Under the pieces are notes generated by a model. That model worked only from the letters and a program-made list of their open reading frames with translations. It had not been told where the DNA came from and made no database searches. The translations under genes were made by a program, and so were the position numbers. Below are positions 7,444 through 16,745 of a stretch of 64,000 nt of DNA, in pieces (the first letter of the stretch is position 1; each line of letters starts with the position of its first letter). The DNA is from Pseudaeromonas sharmana. GTDB taxonomy: Bacteria; Pseudomonadota; Gammaproteobacteria; Enterobacterales; Aeromonadaceae. The DNA lies in NCBI RefSeq assembly GCF_042649925.1, contig NZ_JBHSAF010000015.1, forward strand, positions 1 to 64,000. The letters are read 5' to 3'.

Positions 7444-8829
7444 TTACCGCAACGAAAATGGCTCGATGACAAATTCGCGGGGTTGCAGATCTAATGACTG
7501 GCGCGCCGCCAGCGTCTGGATTTTGTCCGCCAAGGGTTCGGCGATGGGGCCAACCAGCAATTGCAGCTTGCGATCATCGAGTTCAAAGCGAGTGATGACC
7601 CCCAACTGTTGCAGTGCCGAATTGTCCAGTAGCAATGGATTGTCTACTTCGATCGTCAAATAGGTCAGACTGGCATGCATGCTGATCAGGTTACCCATTC
7701 CGCCCAAGGCCTTCAGGTAGCCAATCGCCAACACGCTGAGATCGCTGTCTGGGGCAAGGTGAGCCACCGGCTCGGCAGCATGCGAGTTCATCCCTAACAG
7801 ACGAATGGCATTCGGCCATATGGTGAGCAGCAGGCGACAACAGACGTAATAGACACTAAAGGTGAGCATCACCAGCCAGAAGAACTGCAGGTTGCCAAAC
7901 GGTAGTGTGTCGATGGACAGCGGTACCAGATCCCCCGGTAGACCAGGCAGAATGAAGTGTAATTTAACCTGCAGACAGAAGGCCATGATGAGTCCGGCCA
8001 GCAGGGCATGAATGAAGAACAATGACGGCGACACCAGCAGCAAGACCAGCAGTAACGGGCTGGTGACACCGCTGAGCAGCGAGGTCAGCATCAAGACAAT
8101 GGCGGCAGCCAGTGCGGCACGTTTGATGGGCTGTGGCGGGTGCTTGAGGATTGCCAGAGCCATACCCGGTAAGCCGAACAACTGGATGGCATAGTGCGCG
8201 GCCAAAAAACTCAACTGTGGTTGATTGAGGGCCGCATGGTTGCTCAGCAGATCATGAAAAAGTTCGTTCAGGCCCAATGGCGTCAGGAGCTGATAGATAA
8301 AACCGAGTGCAAACCCCTTGTCGGGGCTGGTCAGCCAGTGATGCCCCAGGCGTAACAACTCGGGTTCAAGCCACAACAGCACCGGAATCAGCGGCAGCAA
8401 GGTCAGCAGACAGACCAGACCGTTGAGCATCAGTATGATTGCCGGCCCCTTGAAGGAATGCAGCAGCGGAGGGAGACGAAGTCGTGCCAGACGTGGATAA
8501 AGCCGGGCGGAGATGATGCCGGTCAACAGCGCGGCTATCATGTCACTGTGATTGAGTTCCGGTGCCAGTTGCTCCAGAGTGGAGGAGAGCAACAGATAGC
8601 CGAGGGCGGCGTTGAGCGCCTGCAGGGGAAAGGGTTCCGGTTGCAGGGCGCGAGCCAGTTGAATGGCCAGCAACAGAGGTAATAGGGCAAACAGCGTCAC
8701 GCCGCATTGCCAGCACAGCGCCTGTAGCAAACTGTTGCCGTCACCCAACCAGCACATCAATGACGCAACCGGCATCAGGGCGATGGGCAGTAACAGATGA
8801 ACAGCCAGGGGCGATCTGGAACAGGACAT
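7444..8829 (-). CDS. Degenerate PTS IIC-IIB protein of the glucose/GlcNAc family
   Basis: A 461-residue protein whose first ~340 residues resemble the IIC membrane domain of glucose/GlcNAc phosphotransferase permeases (LLPIALMPVASLMCWLG near the start; SPSLFFIHALLAGLIMAF near 267-285) and whose last ~95 resemble the IIB domain (YLKALGGMGNLI from about 371). Two key residues are changed. The IIC motif GVTEP reads GVTSP at 254-258, losing the sugar-site glutamate. In IIB the phosphorylated cysteine of the D-A-C-I-T-R-L-R segment is replaced by Ser387 (HASLTYLTIEV), and the arginines are missing too. No IIA domain or other PTS gene is nearby. It is therefore unlikely to phosphorylate sugar by the usual route; it may be a sensor, a facilitator, or a decaying but still intact gene. 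Confidence 0.72.
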   Translation of the reverse strand: MSCSRSPLAVHLLLPIALMPVASLMCWLGDGNSLLQALCWQCGVTLFALLPLLLAIQLARALQPEPFPLQALNAALGYLLLSSTLEQLAPELNHSDMIAALLTGIISARLYPRLARLRLPPLLHSFKGPAIILMLNGLVCLLTLLPLIPVLLWLEPELLRLGHHWLTSPDKGFALGFIYQLLTPLGLNELFHDLLSNHAALNQPQLSFLAAHYAIQLFGLPGMALAILKHPPQPIKRAALAAAIVLMLTSLLSGVTSPLLLVLLLVSPSLFFIHALLAGLIMAFCLQVKLHFILPGLPGDLVPLSIDTLPFGNLQFFWLVMLTFSVYYVCCRLLLTIWPNAIRLLGMNSHAAEPVAHLAPDSDLSVLAIGYLKALGGMGNLISMHASLTYLTIEVDNPLLLDNSALQQLGVITRFELDDRKLQLLVGPIAEPLADKIQTLAARQSLDLQPREFVIEPFSLR

Positions 8830-8930
8830 GAAACAGCTCTATAAAATGTGATGCGCCGCACATTCTAGCCCAGGGAACTGCAAAATAACAGTGTCAAGCA
8901 GAGCCGCCTTGCTGAATCGGTTCTCCCAAT

Positions 8931-9740
8931 TCAGTGGGCTGTGCCGCCCTGAGACCAGGCGATCAGTGCGGTACTCTCGGTCACGGCCTTGCGAAAAAAG
9001 TGGTGATAGATACGCTGATATTCCGTCCTGGATACCGTGATCCGATGTTGCGCATACTGCAACTCTGTTTGCCCAAATGCGCTGAACAGCGGGCCGCGCC
9101 GGCCGAACCCGAGCCACCTGGTTTGGTCGGTTGAGGGAGCCTGCCAGAACAGGTTGCTGGGCAGAGGGAAGGGGCTGCCGTCACAGTCGCCGTGCAACAT
9201 GGCTTCGTCACTGGCCAGCCAGGCAAGGCTAGCTTGCGCGGCGTCCGTATAGCGTTGTAAGGCATCCAGTTCTTCTCCAGGCGACAGAGATGTATCGAGG
9301 GCGAGGTGTTGCCAATTGGGTTGATAGGCTGTCATCGCAACCTCATAGGCATCGGCAAAGCAGGGATCGTGATAGACGGGAATGACGTGGCTGGGAGTGC
9401 TCATGTCTTGCAGGTGGTGTAGCAGCCGACCCAGATAACCCCAGTGCGCCGCTTGTCCTCTGGATGTGAGCAGCGCCTCTTGTAACTGGCGGACACGGCG
9501 TTCCGATGTCAGGTGCAGCCAGCGCCAGTCGGCAATCGCCGCCTGGCTGCGGTAAAAGTGCCAATGTTGCAGTCGCGACCACGTCGGCGCATCCTCCTGG
9601 CTGCTGCCTTGAATGATCAGAGCCATGGTTTCGGCACTGAATTCGACACCGGATATCCGCTGCCAACGCTGCAGCGCGGTGCGAGTAATCAGTTGGTGGA
9701 ATTTTGGATACACATGGCGCTCCTGAGGTTTGTCTAGCAT
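8931..9740 (-). CDS. Zinc-dependent phospholipase C / P1-nuclease-fold protein (predicted)
   Basis: I recognise the pattern rather than a specific orthologue. The 269-residue protein is helical and has the spaced His/Asp/Trp/Glu layout of the zinc phospholipase C and P1/S1 nuclease fold: GSSQEDAPTWSRLQHWHFY (about 49-67) and GYLGRLLHHLQDMSTPSHV (about 101-119), the latter the characteristic H-x3-D metal segment. No signal peptide is evident, unlike secreted phospholipases C. Start at ATG 9740. It sits 101 bases upstream of the degenerate PTS gene on the same strand and could be cotranscribed. Function not established. Confidence 0.55.
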   Translation of the reverse strand: MLDKPQERHVYPKFHQLITRTALQRWQRISGVEFSAETMALIIQGSSQEDAPTWSRLQHWHFYRSQAAIADWRWLHLTSERRVRQLQEALLTSRGQAAHWGYLGRLLHHLQDMSTPSHVIPVYHDPCFADAYEVAMTAYQPNWQHLALDTSLSPGEELDALQRYTDAAQASLAWLASDEAMLHGDCDGSPFPLPSNLFWQAPSTDQTRWLGFGRRGPLFSAFGQTELQYAQHRITVSRTEYQRIYHHFFRKAVTESTALIAWSQGGTAH

Positions 9741-9908
9741 GCTAGCCGAGGACGGGAGTCTGGCTCAAGTCTGTCGTGTTAGCCCCCTCGTGTGCTGCTT
9801 TGAACTGGACGCTAGACGAAGCTTTGCCACAGGGACGGCCAGTACCGGTTGCCAACGACGCCGCTTCTCGCTAACGTCTCGGCCGCCATGTTTTAGCGGA
9901 GAGCCCCT

Positions 9909-11630
9909 TTGAAGATAATCCGTCGCCCTCATGTCCCGGATGCACACCTGTCGGTGATCGTCTCGCCTCGACTGCGTCAGATCTATGCCAGTCGGGGAGT
10001 CGAGGATGCACAAGCCTTGTCACTCAGTGTCCAAGGCTTGTTACCACCTGGCGGCTTCAAGGGGTTGGCGGCAGCGCTTGAGTTGTTGCTGGATGCATTG
10101 CAACGCCAGCAGCGGATCCTGATCGTTGGTGACTTCGATGCCGATGGTGCCACCAGCTCGGCATTGATGGTGCTGGCGTTGCGAGCGCTGGGAGCAAGAT
10201 ATGTGGATTATCTGGTGCCCAACCGTTTCGAATACGGCTATGGCCTGTCGCCAGAAATTGCGGCGCTCGCCGCACAACGTGGAACTGACCTGCTGATCAC
10301 CGTCGATAACGGCATCTCGAGTTTTAGCGGGGTCGCTGCGGCGCAACAGGCCGGCATGCGTGTGCTGGTGACGGATCACCACCTGCCAGGGGCCGAGCTA
10401 CCGTCGGCAGACGCCATCATCAACCCCAATCAACCGGGCTGCAACTTTGGCTCTGGCAATCTGGCCGGGGTTGGGGTGGCCTTTTATCTGATGGCGGCTT
10501 TGCGCTCTCGCTTGCAACAGCTGGGGTGGTTTCAACAACAGGGCCTGGCCGTACCCAATATGGCTGACTATCTCGACCTGGTGGCATTGGGAACGGTGGC
10601 AGACGTGGTGGCACTGGATGCGAATAACCGTATTTTGGTGCATCAGGGCCTGCAGCGGATCCGCGCCGGCAAATGTCGGCCGGGGATTCGGGCGTTGTGT
10701 GAGGTCGCGAAGCGGGAGCTGAGCCAACTGACCGCCAGCGACCTGGGCTTTTTTCTCGGCCCCCGTCTGAACGCCGTTGGGCGTTTGGATGATATGTCTC
10801 TGGGTGTGGCGAGTCTGCTCTGTCCGGACCTGACGTTGGCTCGCCAACTGGCCAGTCAGATGGATAACCTCAATCAGGAACGCAAGGAGATCGAACAGGG
10901 GATGCAAAGCGAGGCGCTTGCCGCCCTGGATGCTCAGATTCGTCAGCAGGGCGATTTGCCATCCGCACTTGTGCTCTATCAGGATGACTGGCACCAAGGG
11001 GTAGTAGGGCTCGTCGCGTCACGTATCAAGGAGCGTTTTTTCCGTCCGGTGTTTGCGTTTGCCGATGCCGATGAACAGGAGGTAAAGGGATCCGGGCGCT
11101 CCATTCCTGGCTTGCATCTGCGTGATGCACTGGAACGGATTGACTCCCGGCACCCTGGCTTGATTTCACGATTCGGTGGCCATGCCATGGCGGCCGGATT
11201 GACGTTGCCCCGAGCTAACTTGCCTCAATTTGAGTCCGCATTGGTAGCGCTGGTGGCGGATTGGCTGGCACCCGAACAGCTGACCGGAAGCTGGTTGTCG
11301 GATGGCGAGTTGACAGCCGAGGAGTTTTCGCTGGAGTTGGCTCAGCAATTACGCGAGGGGGGGCCCTGGGGACAGGCTTTTCCGGAGCCCTGTTTCGATG
11401 GCCGCTTCCGTCTGTTGTCACAACGACTGGTGGGTGGCAAACATTTGAAGATGGTTGTGCGTCCCGATGTGGGTGGGCCTGAGCTCGATGCTATTGCCTT
11501 TAATGTTGATCTAGCGCGTTGGCCGGACGCCAATGTGCAATGGGTAGAGCTTGGCTACCGGTTGGACATCAATGAGTGGCGGGGGCAGATCCAACTACAG
11601 CTTTTGGTCAGCATTCTGACCGCGTTATAG
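9909..11630 (+). CDS. recJ: Single-stranded-DNA-specific 5'-3' exonuclease RecJ
   Basis: Degrades 5' single-stranded ends in RecFOR recombination, mismatch repair and base excision repair. The 573-residue protein (E. coli 577) has the DHH-superfamily phosphoesterase motifs: VGDFDADGATSSALM (motif I), VTDHHLPG (DHH motif) and FGGHAMAAGLTL (DHHA1 domain), followed by the C-terminal OB-like domain. The start is a TTG at 9909, preceded by GGAGAG at a suitable distance; no in-frame ATG fits the family N-terminus, so I believe the TTG start. Divergent from the phospholipase-fold gene across 168 bases. Confidence 0.95.
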   Translation: MKIIRRPHVPDAHLSVIVSPRLRQIYASRGVEDAQALSLSVQGLLPPGGFKGLAAALELLLDALQRQQRILIVGDFDADGATSSALMVLALRALGARYVDYLVPNRFEYGYGLSPEIAALAAQRGTDLLITVDNGISSFSGVAAAQQAGMRVLVTDHHLPGAELPSADAIINPNQPGCNFGSGNLAGVGVAFYLMAALRSRLQQLGWFQQQGLAVPNMADYLDLVALGTVADVVALDANNRILVHQGLQRIRAGKCRPGIRALCEVAKRELSQLTASDLGFFLGPRLNAVGRLDDMSLGVASLLCPDLTLARQLASQMDNLNQERKEIEQGMQSEALAALDAQIRQQGDLPSALVLYQDDWHQGVVGLVASRIKERFFRPVFAFADADEQEVKGSGRSIPGLHLRDALERIDSRHPGLISRFGGHAMAAGLTLPRANLPQFESALVALVADWLAPEQLTGSWLSDGELTAEEFSLELAQQLREGGPWGQAFPEPCFDGRFRLLSQRLVGGKHLKMVVRPDVGGPELDAIAFNVDLARWPDANVQWVELGYRLDINEWRGQIQLQLLVSILTAL

Positions 11631-11653
11631 CGCGCCCGGAAGTGGGCGCGCTA
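11628..11653. terminator. Convergent hairpin between recJ and the chemoreceptor gene
   Basis: A 10-bp perfect stem TAGCGCGCCC/GGGCGCGCTA with a 6-base loop includes the recJ stop codon. There is no T run, so efficiency is uncertain, but it is placed correctly to separate two convergent genes. Confidence 0.6.
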
Positions 11654-11674
11654 GTTACCTGTAGTCTGGCGGGT

Positions 11675-13540
11675 TTACAGCTCGAAACGTGCCACCATCT
11701 GGTTCAACTGGCTGGCCTGCTGCTGCAATCTGTCCGATTCGCTCTGTTCCTGTCTGGCGCCTTCGGCCAGTTCGTCGCCTACCTCCTTGATGGCCGTGAC
11801 GTTAGCCGTAATCTCTTCGGTAACCTTGGTTTGCTCTTCGGCGGCGGTGGCAATCTGGGTCGACATATCCGAAATCAGGGCTATCGCCCGAGTGATTTCA
11901 TCCAGTGCCGCCGATGCAGCTTCGGCATCATTGACACTGTGCTCGGCCAGCATGCGGCTCTTCTCCATCAGGGTAACGGCCTGCTGTGTGGTCTTTTGCA
12001 GTGTTTCGATGGTGTTCTGGATCTCGGTGGTGGAGGTTGCCGTGCGCTTGGACAGCACCCGGACTTCATCGGCGACAACGGCGAAGCCACGCCCCTGCTC
12101 GCCAGCCCGAGCGGCCTCGATCGCGGCATTCAGAGCCAACAAGTTGGTCTGCTCGGCAATCCCTTGAATGGTGGCCAGTACGCTGGAGATGTCGTTGGCA
12201 TGGCGACTCAGTTCGGCAATCACCTCGGTGGTTTCACCGACCTCGTTGGCGAGGCTAGTAATGGAGCCGCGCGTCTTGTTGACCAGATTGCGTCCCTCTG
12301 CACTGCTGCTGGTCGATTGCTGCGCGGCCGTTGCCGTGTTCTCTGCGTTATGGGCAATCTCCTGAGTGGCGGAGGCCATCTCGGTGACGGCGGTGGCGAC
12401 CATGGCGATTTCCTGCTGCTGGCGACCCAGTTCGACCACGGTTTCGGCACTGCGCTGTAGTCCATGCTGGGCCGCGATTCCCAGCTGTTCAGCTTCCTTG
12501 CGGATGCGGCTGATCAACTCATGCTGACTGTCGACAAACTGGTTGAAATTGGCCGCCAACTCACCGATTTCATCTTGATTGCTGATGCGGATGCGTTGGG
12601 TTAAATCGCCGTTACCGCTGGCGATGCGTGCCAGTGCAGTGGAGACAACGCCCAACGGGCGGAACAGCAGTCCGACCAAACTGCCAATTGCAAACAGGCT
12701 GCCTGCCAACACTAAGGCGGCTATCACTATCTGTTGCCACAGATCACTCTTGAGGGGGGCAAATAACGTCGCATCATCGAGGACAAACAGCAGTTGCCAG
12801 TCGCTGTGGGGCACGTCGCAAGCCCAGATCAGCTTGGATACACCCTGCCAGGCGATCGGCATCAGCGTATTACTTTGTTTCAGCTGATTCACAACACTTG
12901 GGGTCAGACTGCTATCCAGCGCGGTTAGCGGCTGCAGCACTTTCTCCTTGTCGCTGTAGGCGATGATTTGCCCTTGACGATCCGTGAGGATCGCAAAGCC
13001 ACTGGCAGGCAACTTGAGATCATTGACCGTATTGAGCACTGTGGTGATGGTCAGATCTGCGCCGACGACGCCATTGGCCACCGGTTTGGCCAGCGTGATC
13101 ACCATTTCCTTGGTCGTCACGTCAATGTAAGGTGCCGTGGTGATCATATCGCCCTGCTGTTTGGCCTGCTGGTACCAAGGGCGCGTCCGTGGGTCGTAGC
13201 CGCTGTAATCAGACTGCGGATTTTCATCCCGCATACCGCCCTGTTCATCCCCCAGGTAAACGGCCAGGAAACCATTGGCCTGTTTGGTCAGCGACAGTTC
13301 GCGGGCTGATTCTATCTGGCTTTGCATCGTCAGCGCCCGAACGGCCTGGCGTTTGATCTCCAGCCAGCCACCGATATTCTGGCTGCCTTCATGCGCCAGA
13401 CTTTGTAGTTGCAGGAAGCCATCAGTTAGCAACTGCTGGCGGGTGTTGTAATAAGCAAAGCCGGAGAGCAGCAAGACGGCACAGGCGAGTGCCAGACTGA
13501 CTGAAACCAGGATTTTTTGTTTGAGCGTGCGGATCTTCAT
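11675..13540 (-). CDS. Methyl-accepting chemotaxis protein with dCache sensor
   Basis: Transmembrane chemoreceptor that would control CheA. It has an N-terminal helix (about 10-30), a periplasmic region of ~240 residues with the dCache pattern (YSGYDPRTRPWYQQAKQQG is typical of such domains, which often bind amino acids), a second helix (about 270-292), a HAMP segment (RPLGVVSTALARIASGNGDL) and a cytoplasmic signalling domain with the hairpin tip EQTNLLALNAAIEAARAGEQ. There is no C-terminal pentapeptide tether for CheR/CheB. I prefer ATG 13540 with AAGGA eight bases upstream; a GTG one codon earlier is possible. No che genes are adjacent, so it is an orphan receptor. Ligand unknown. Confidence 0.92.
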   Translation of the reverse strand: MKIRTLKQKILVSVSLALACAVLLLSGFAYYNTRQQLLTDGFLQLQSLAHEGSQNIGGWLEIKRQAVRALTMQSQIESARELSLTKQANGFLAVYLGDEQGGMRDENPQSDYSGYDPRTRPWYQQAKQQGDMITTAPYIDVTTKEMVITLAKPVANGVVGADLTITTVLNTVNDLKLPASGFAILTDRQGQIIAYSDKEKVLQPLTALDSSLTPSVVNQLKQSNTLMPIAWQGVSKLIWACDVPHSDWQLLFVLDDATLFAPLKSDLWQQIVIAALVLAGSLFAIGSLVGLLFRPLGVVSTALARIASGNGDLTQRIRISNQDEIGELAANFNQFVDSQHELISRIRKEAEQLGIAAQHGLQRSAETVVELGRQQQEIAMVATAVTEMASATQEIAHNAENTATAAQQSTSSSAEGRNLVNKTRGSITSLANEVGETTEVIAELSRHANDISSVLATIQGIAEQTNLLALNAAIEAARAGEQGRGFAVVADEVRVLSKRTATSTTEIQNTIETLQKTTQQAVTLMEKSRMLAEHSVNDAEAASAALDEITRAIALISDMSTQIATAAEEQTKVTEEITANVTAIKEVGDELAEGARQEQSESDRLQQQASQLNQMVARFEL

Positions 13541-14024
13541 CACGTGATTCCTTAAGGCTGCGGTCTGTCCCTAATGATGTTTTTCGGGTGGGTTGCATAC
13601 GTTTCCAGGTATATCCAGGCGACCCTTCTGGGTTATGACTTGATTACGAGCTCTTCAGTACCTGACGCAGGGCGAGGATAATAGATCTAAATTACGCTCA
13701 AGCCACATGCTAATCATTAGAAAACTCTGTATTTGAGCTATTGCTCGTTTTTTATCTCCACCGATGGGTCCCTTTAATTAAGTTGTCTCTTTTGTGTGCG
13801 ACCATGTTAGTGGCTTGTGCTGTTGTCTGGTTGTGGTCGCACATCCTTGAGTGTCGTCCGGTTGTGCGCGGCAAGCTGTGGTTGCCAGCAAATTACTCCC
13901 GGCCGTAACTGTATATTCGCTGTCCTTTCGGGTAAAATATCGCGCCTTTATGCGCGGTCTTAAATTGAGATCGTCGTTCCTCTGGCCGAGTCTTTCGGCC
14001 CGCACTTAGATGAGAGAGTCCTTC
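13541..14024. other. Divergent intergenic region between chemoreceptor and prfB
   Basis: About 480 bases without a credible gene. It is relatively A+T-rich in the middle (13680-13790), as expected for promoters of the divergent chemoreceptor and prfB genes. A TAAAAT at 13933-13938 could be the -10 of prfB, but I find no good -35. I see no RNA gene. Confidence 0.5.
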
Positions 14025-15123
14025 ATGTTTGAAGTGAACCCGGTATTGAACCAACTCAAGGAGCTGTCTGCACGGACGGAACTCCTGAGGGGGTACCTTT
14101 GACTACGACGCCAAGAAAGAGCGTCTGGAAGAAGTAAGCGCCGAGCTGGAGCAGCCGGATGTCTGGAATGAGCCGGAACGGGCCCAGGCCCTTGGCAAAG
14201 AGCGTTCCTCTCTGGAGATGGTGGTGGCCACCATCGACACCCTGACCCAGGGGATTGAGGATGTCGAGATGCTGGTGTCGCTAGCGGTGGAAGGTGAAGA
14301 TGAAGAGACCTTCCATGAAGCAGAAGCCGAAGCAGCCGAGCTGGAAAAGAAACTCGCCGAACTCGAGTTTCGTCGCATGTTCTCCGGTCAGCATGATGCC
14401 TCCGATTGCTACATGGATATCCAGGCCGGTTCCGGTGGCACTGAAGCCCAGGACTGGGCCAACATGTTGTTGCGCATGTACCTGCGCTGGGGTGAGGCGC
14501 ATGGTTTCAAACCTGAGCTGATCGAGTGCTCTGAGGGTGAAGTGGCCGGCATCAAGTCAGCGACCATCAAGTTTACTGGCGAATATGCGTTTGGCTGGTT
14601 GCGTACCGAGATTGGTGTTCACCGATTGGTGCGAAAATCCCCGTTTGACTCGGGTGGTCGTCGCCATACCTCGTTCTGCTCCGCCTTCGTCTATCCGGAA
14701 ATTGACGACGACATCGAGATCGAAATCAATCCGGCCGATCTGCGTATTGACGTTTACCGGGCCTCTGGCGCGGGTGGACAACACGTTAACCGGACCGAGT
14801 CTGCCGTGCGGATCACCCACGTGCCGACCAATACGGTGGTGCAGTGTCAGAATGACCGTTCCCAGCACAAGAACAAAGATCAGGCGATGAAGCAGCTGCG
14901 TGCCAAGCTCTACGAGCTGGAGATCATGAAGCAGAATGCTGAAAAGCAGGCACTCGAAGAGACCAAGTCGGATATCGGCTGGGGCAGCCAGATCCGTTCC
15001 TATGTGCTCGACGATGCACGGATCAAGGATTTGCGTACCGGTATCGAAACCCGCAATACTCAAGCGGTGCTCGATGGCGATCTGGACAAGTTTATTGAAG
15101 CCAGCCTGAAGTCCGGGCTGTAA
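14025..15123 (+). CDS. prfB: Peptide chain release factor 2, with programmed +1 frameshift
   Basis: Recognises UGA and UAA stop codons and releases the finished peptide. The gene is in two frames. Codons 1-25 run from ATG 14025 (MFEVNPVLNQ) to an in-frame TGA at 14100-14102; the rest resumes in the +1 frame at 14101 (DYDAKKERLEEVSAELEQ) to 15123. The shift site has every classical element: a Shine-Dalgarno-like AGGGGG, three bases, then CTT TGA C. The total is 365 residues, the E. coli length, with the GGQ motif in SGAGGQHVNRTESAVRI and the SPF tripeptide in RKSPFDSGGRR. Autoregulated: low RF2 slows reading of the TGA and favours the shift. lysS follows after 18 bases. Confidence 0.97.
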
Positions 15124-15141
15124 GTCAAAGCAGGAATCATC

Positions 15142-16674
15142 ATGTCAGAACAGAATCAAGCTCCGGAGCAGGACGTTCAGGAATTCAATAACGAGATGGC
15201 ACAACGCCGTGCCAAGCTGGCCGCGCTGCGTGAGCAGGGCAATGCCTTCCCGAACGATTTCCGTCGTGACCACATCTCCAGCGATATTCATGCCGCCTTC
15301 GGTGACAAGAGCAACGAAGAGCTCGAAGCCCTGGGGGCCAAGGTTAAAATTGCCGGCCGTATCATGACGCGCCGCATCATGGGTAAGGCTTCCTTTGCCA
15401 CGCTGCAGGACATGGGTGGCAAAATTCAGGTCTACGTGACCCGCGATGACCTGGCAGAAGGGTTCTATAACGAGCAGTTCAAGAAGTGGGATCTCGGCGA
15501 CATCGTTGGCGTCGAGGGCACTGTATTCCGGACCAATGCCGGTGAGTTGTCGGTCCATGTTTCCGATATCCGCCTGCTGACCAAGGCTCTGCGTCCGTTG
15601 CCAGAAAAGCACAAGGGTCTGACGGATCAGGAAGCGCGTTGCCGTCAGCGCTACCTGGACCTGATTGCCAACGAAGAGTCACGCAAGACCTTCAAGATCC
15701 GCAACCAGGTGGTTAATGGTATCCGCAACTTCCTGAACGCGAAGAACTTCATGGAAGTAGAAACCCCGATGATGCAAGTCATTCCGGGGGGCGCCTCTGC
15801 GCGTCCGTTCATCACCCACCACAATGCGCTGGACATCGACATGTATCTGCGCATCGCTCCGGAGCTCTACCTGAAGCGTCTGGTGGTGGGCGGCTTCGAG
15901 CGTGTGTACGAAATTAACCGTAACTTCCGGAACGAAGGGATCTCGGTGCGCCATAACCCCGAGTTCACCATGCTCGAGTTCTATATGGCCTATGCCGACT
16001 ACCGTGATCTGATGGACCTGACCGAGGAGATGCTGCGCACCCTGGCACAGGATATCCACGGCACCACCAAGATCCGCTATGCCAAGGAAGGGGAAGAGGG
16101 CTTCGAAATTGACTTCGGTCAGCCGTTTGCCCGTCTGACCATGGTCGAGGCGATCCTCAAGTACGGTAATGATGTGAAGCCGGAAGAGTTGACCACGCTG
16201 GAAGGTGCCAAGGCGGTGGCCAAGCGTCACCACGTTGAGCTGATGAAGAGCTGGGAGCTGGGTCATATCATCACCGCCATCTTCGAAGAGACGGCTGAAG
16301 CGCAACTGATGCAGCCGACCTTCATCACCGAATACCCGGCTGCCGTGTCGCCGCTGGCTCGCCGTAACGACGAGAACCCGGAAATCACTGACCGCTTCGA
16401 GTTCTTTATCGGCGGGCGCGAGCTGGCCAACGGCTTCTCCGAGCTCAACGATGCCGAAGATCAGGCCGAGCGCTTCCAGGCTCAGGTGCAGCAGAAGGAA
16501 GCCGGTGATGACGAGGCCATGTTCTATGACGCCGACTTTGTCACTGCGCTGGAACACGGTCTACCGCCGACAGCCGGTCAAGGCATCGGTATCGATCGTC
16601 TGGTGATGCTGTTTACCAACAGCCACACCATCCGTGACGTCATCCTGTTCCCGGCCCTGCGTCCGCAGAAATAG
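15142..16674 (+). CDS. lysS: Lysyl-tRNA synthetase (class II)
   Basis: Charges tRNA-Lys. The 510-residue protein (E. coli LysS 505) has an N-terminal OB-fold anticodon-binding domain (VKIAGRIMTRRIMGKASFAT) and a class II catalytic core with motif 2 FRNEGISVRHNPEFTMLEFY and motif 3 GIGIDRLVMLFTN. The ribosome-binding site CAGGAA lies seven bases before the ATG. The prfB-lysS pair is conserved in many gammaproteobacteria and is probably one transcript, ended by a strong terminator. Confidence 0.97.
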   Translation: MSEQNQAPEQDVQEFNNEMAQRRAKLAALREQGNAFPNDFRRDHISSDIHAAFGDKSNEELEALGAKVKIAGRIMTRRIMGKASFATLQDMGGKIQVYVTRDDLAEGFYNEQFKKWDLGDIVGVEGTVFRTNAGELSVHVSDIRLLTKALRPLPEKHKGLTDQEARCRQRYLDLIANEESRKTFKIRNQVVNGIRNFLNAKNFMEVETPMMQVIPGGASARPFITHHNALDIDMYLRIAPELYLKRLVVGGFERVYEINRNFRNEGISVRHNPEFTMLEFYMAYADYRDLMDLTEEMLRTLAQDIHGTTKIRYAKEGEEGFEIDFGQPFARLTMVEAILKYGNDVKPEELTTLEGAKAVAKRHHVELMKSWELGHIITAIFEETAEAQLMQPTFITEYPAAVSPLARRNDENPEITDRFEFFIGGRELANGFSELNDAEDQAERFQAQVQQKEAGDDEAMFYDADFVTALEHGLPPTAGQGIGIDRLVMLFTNSHTIRDVILFPALRPQK

Positions 16675-16689
16675 TCCGCGAATAAACGT

Positions 16690-16725
16690 GAAGAGCCCCG
16701 ACATGATATCGGGGCTCTTTTTTTT
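16690..16725 (+). terminator. Rho-independent terminator after lysS
   Basis: AAGAGCCCCGA/TCGGGGCTCTT stem with a short loop and a following run of eight or more T. A-residues before the stem mean it can also serve the convergent amidohydrolase gene. Confidence 0.92.
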
Positions 16726-16745
16726 GCGGCTACATAAAGCGCTCG

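Noticed and set aside
14218..15123. Release factor 2 starting at the ATG at 14218
   Set aside because: The true start is at 14025 with a programmed frameshift; starting at 14218 would lose about 64 conserved residues.
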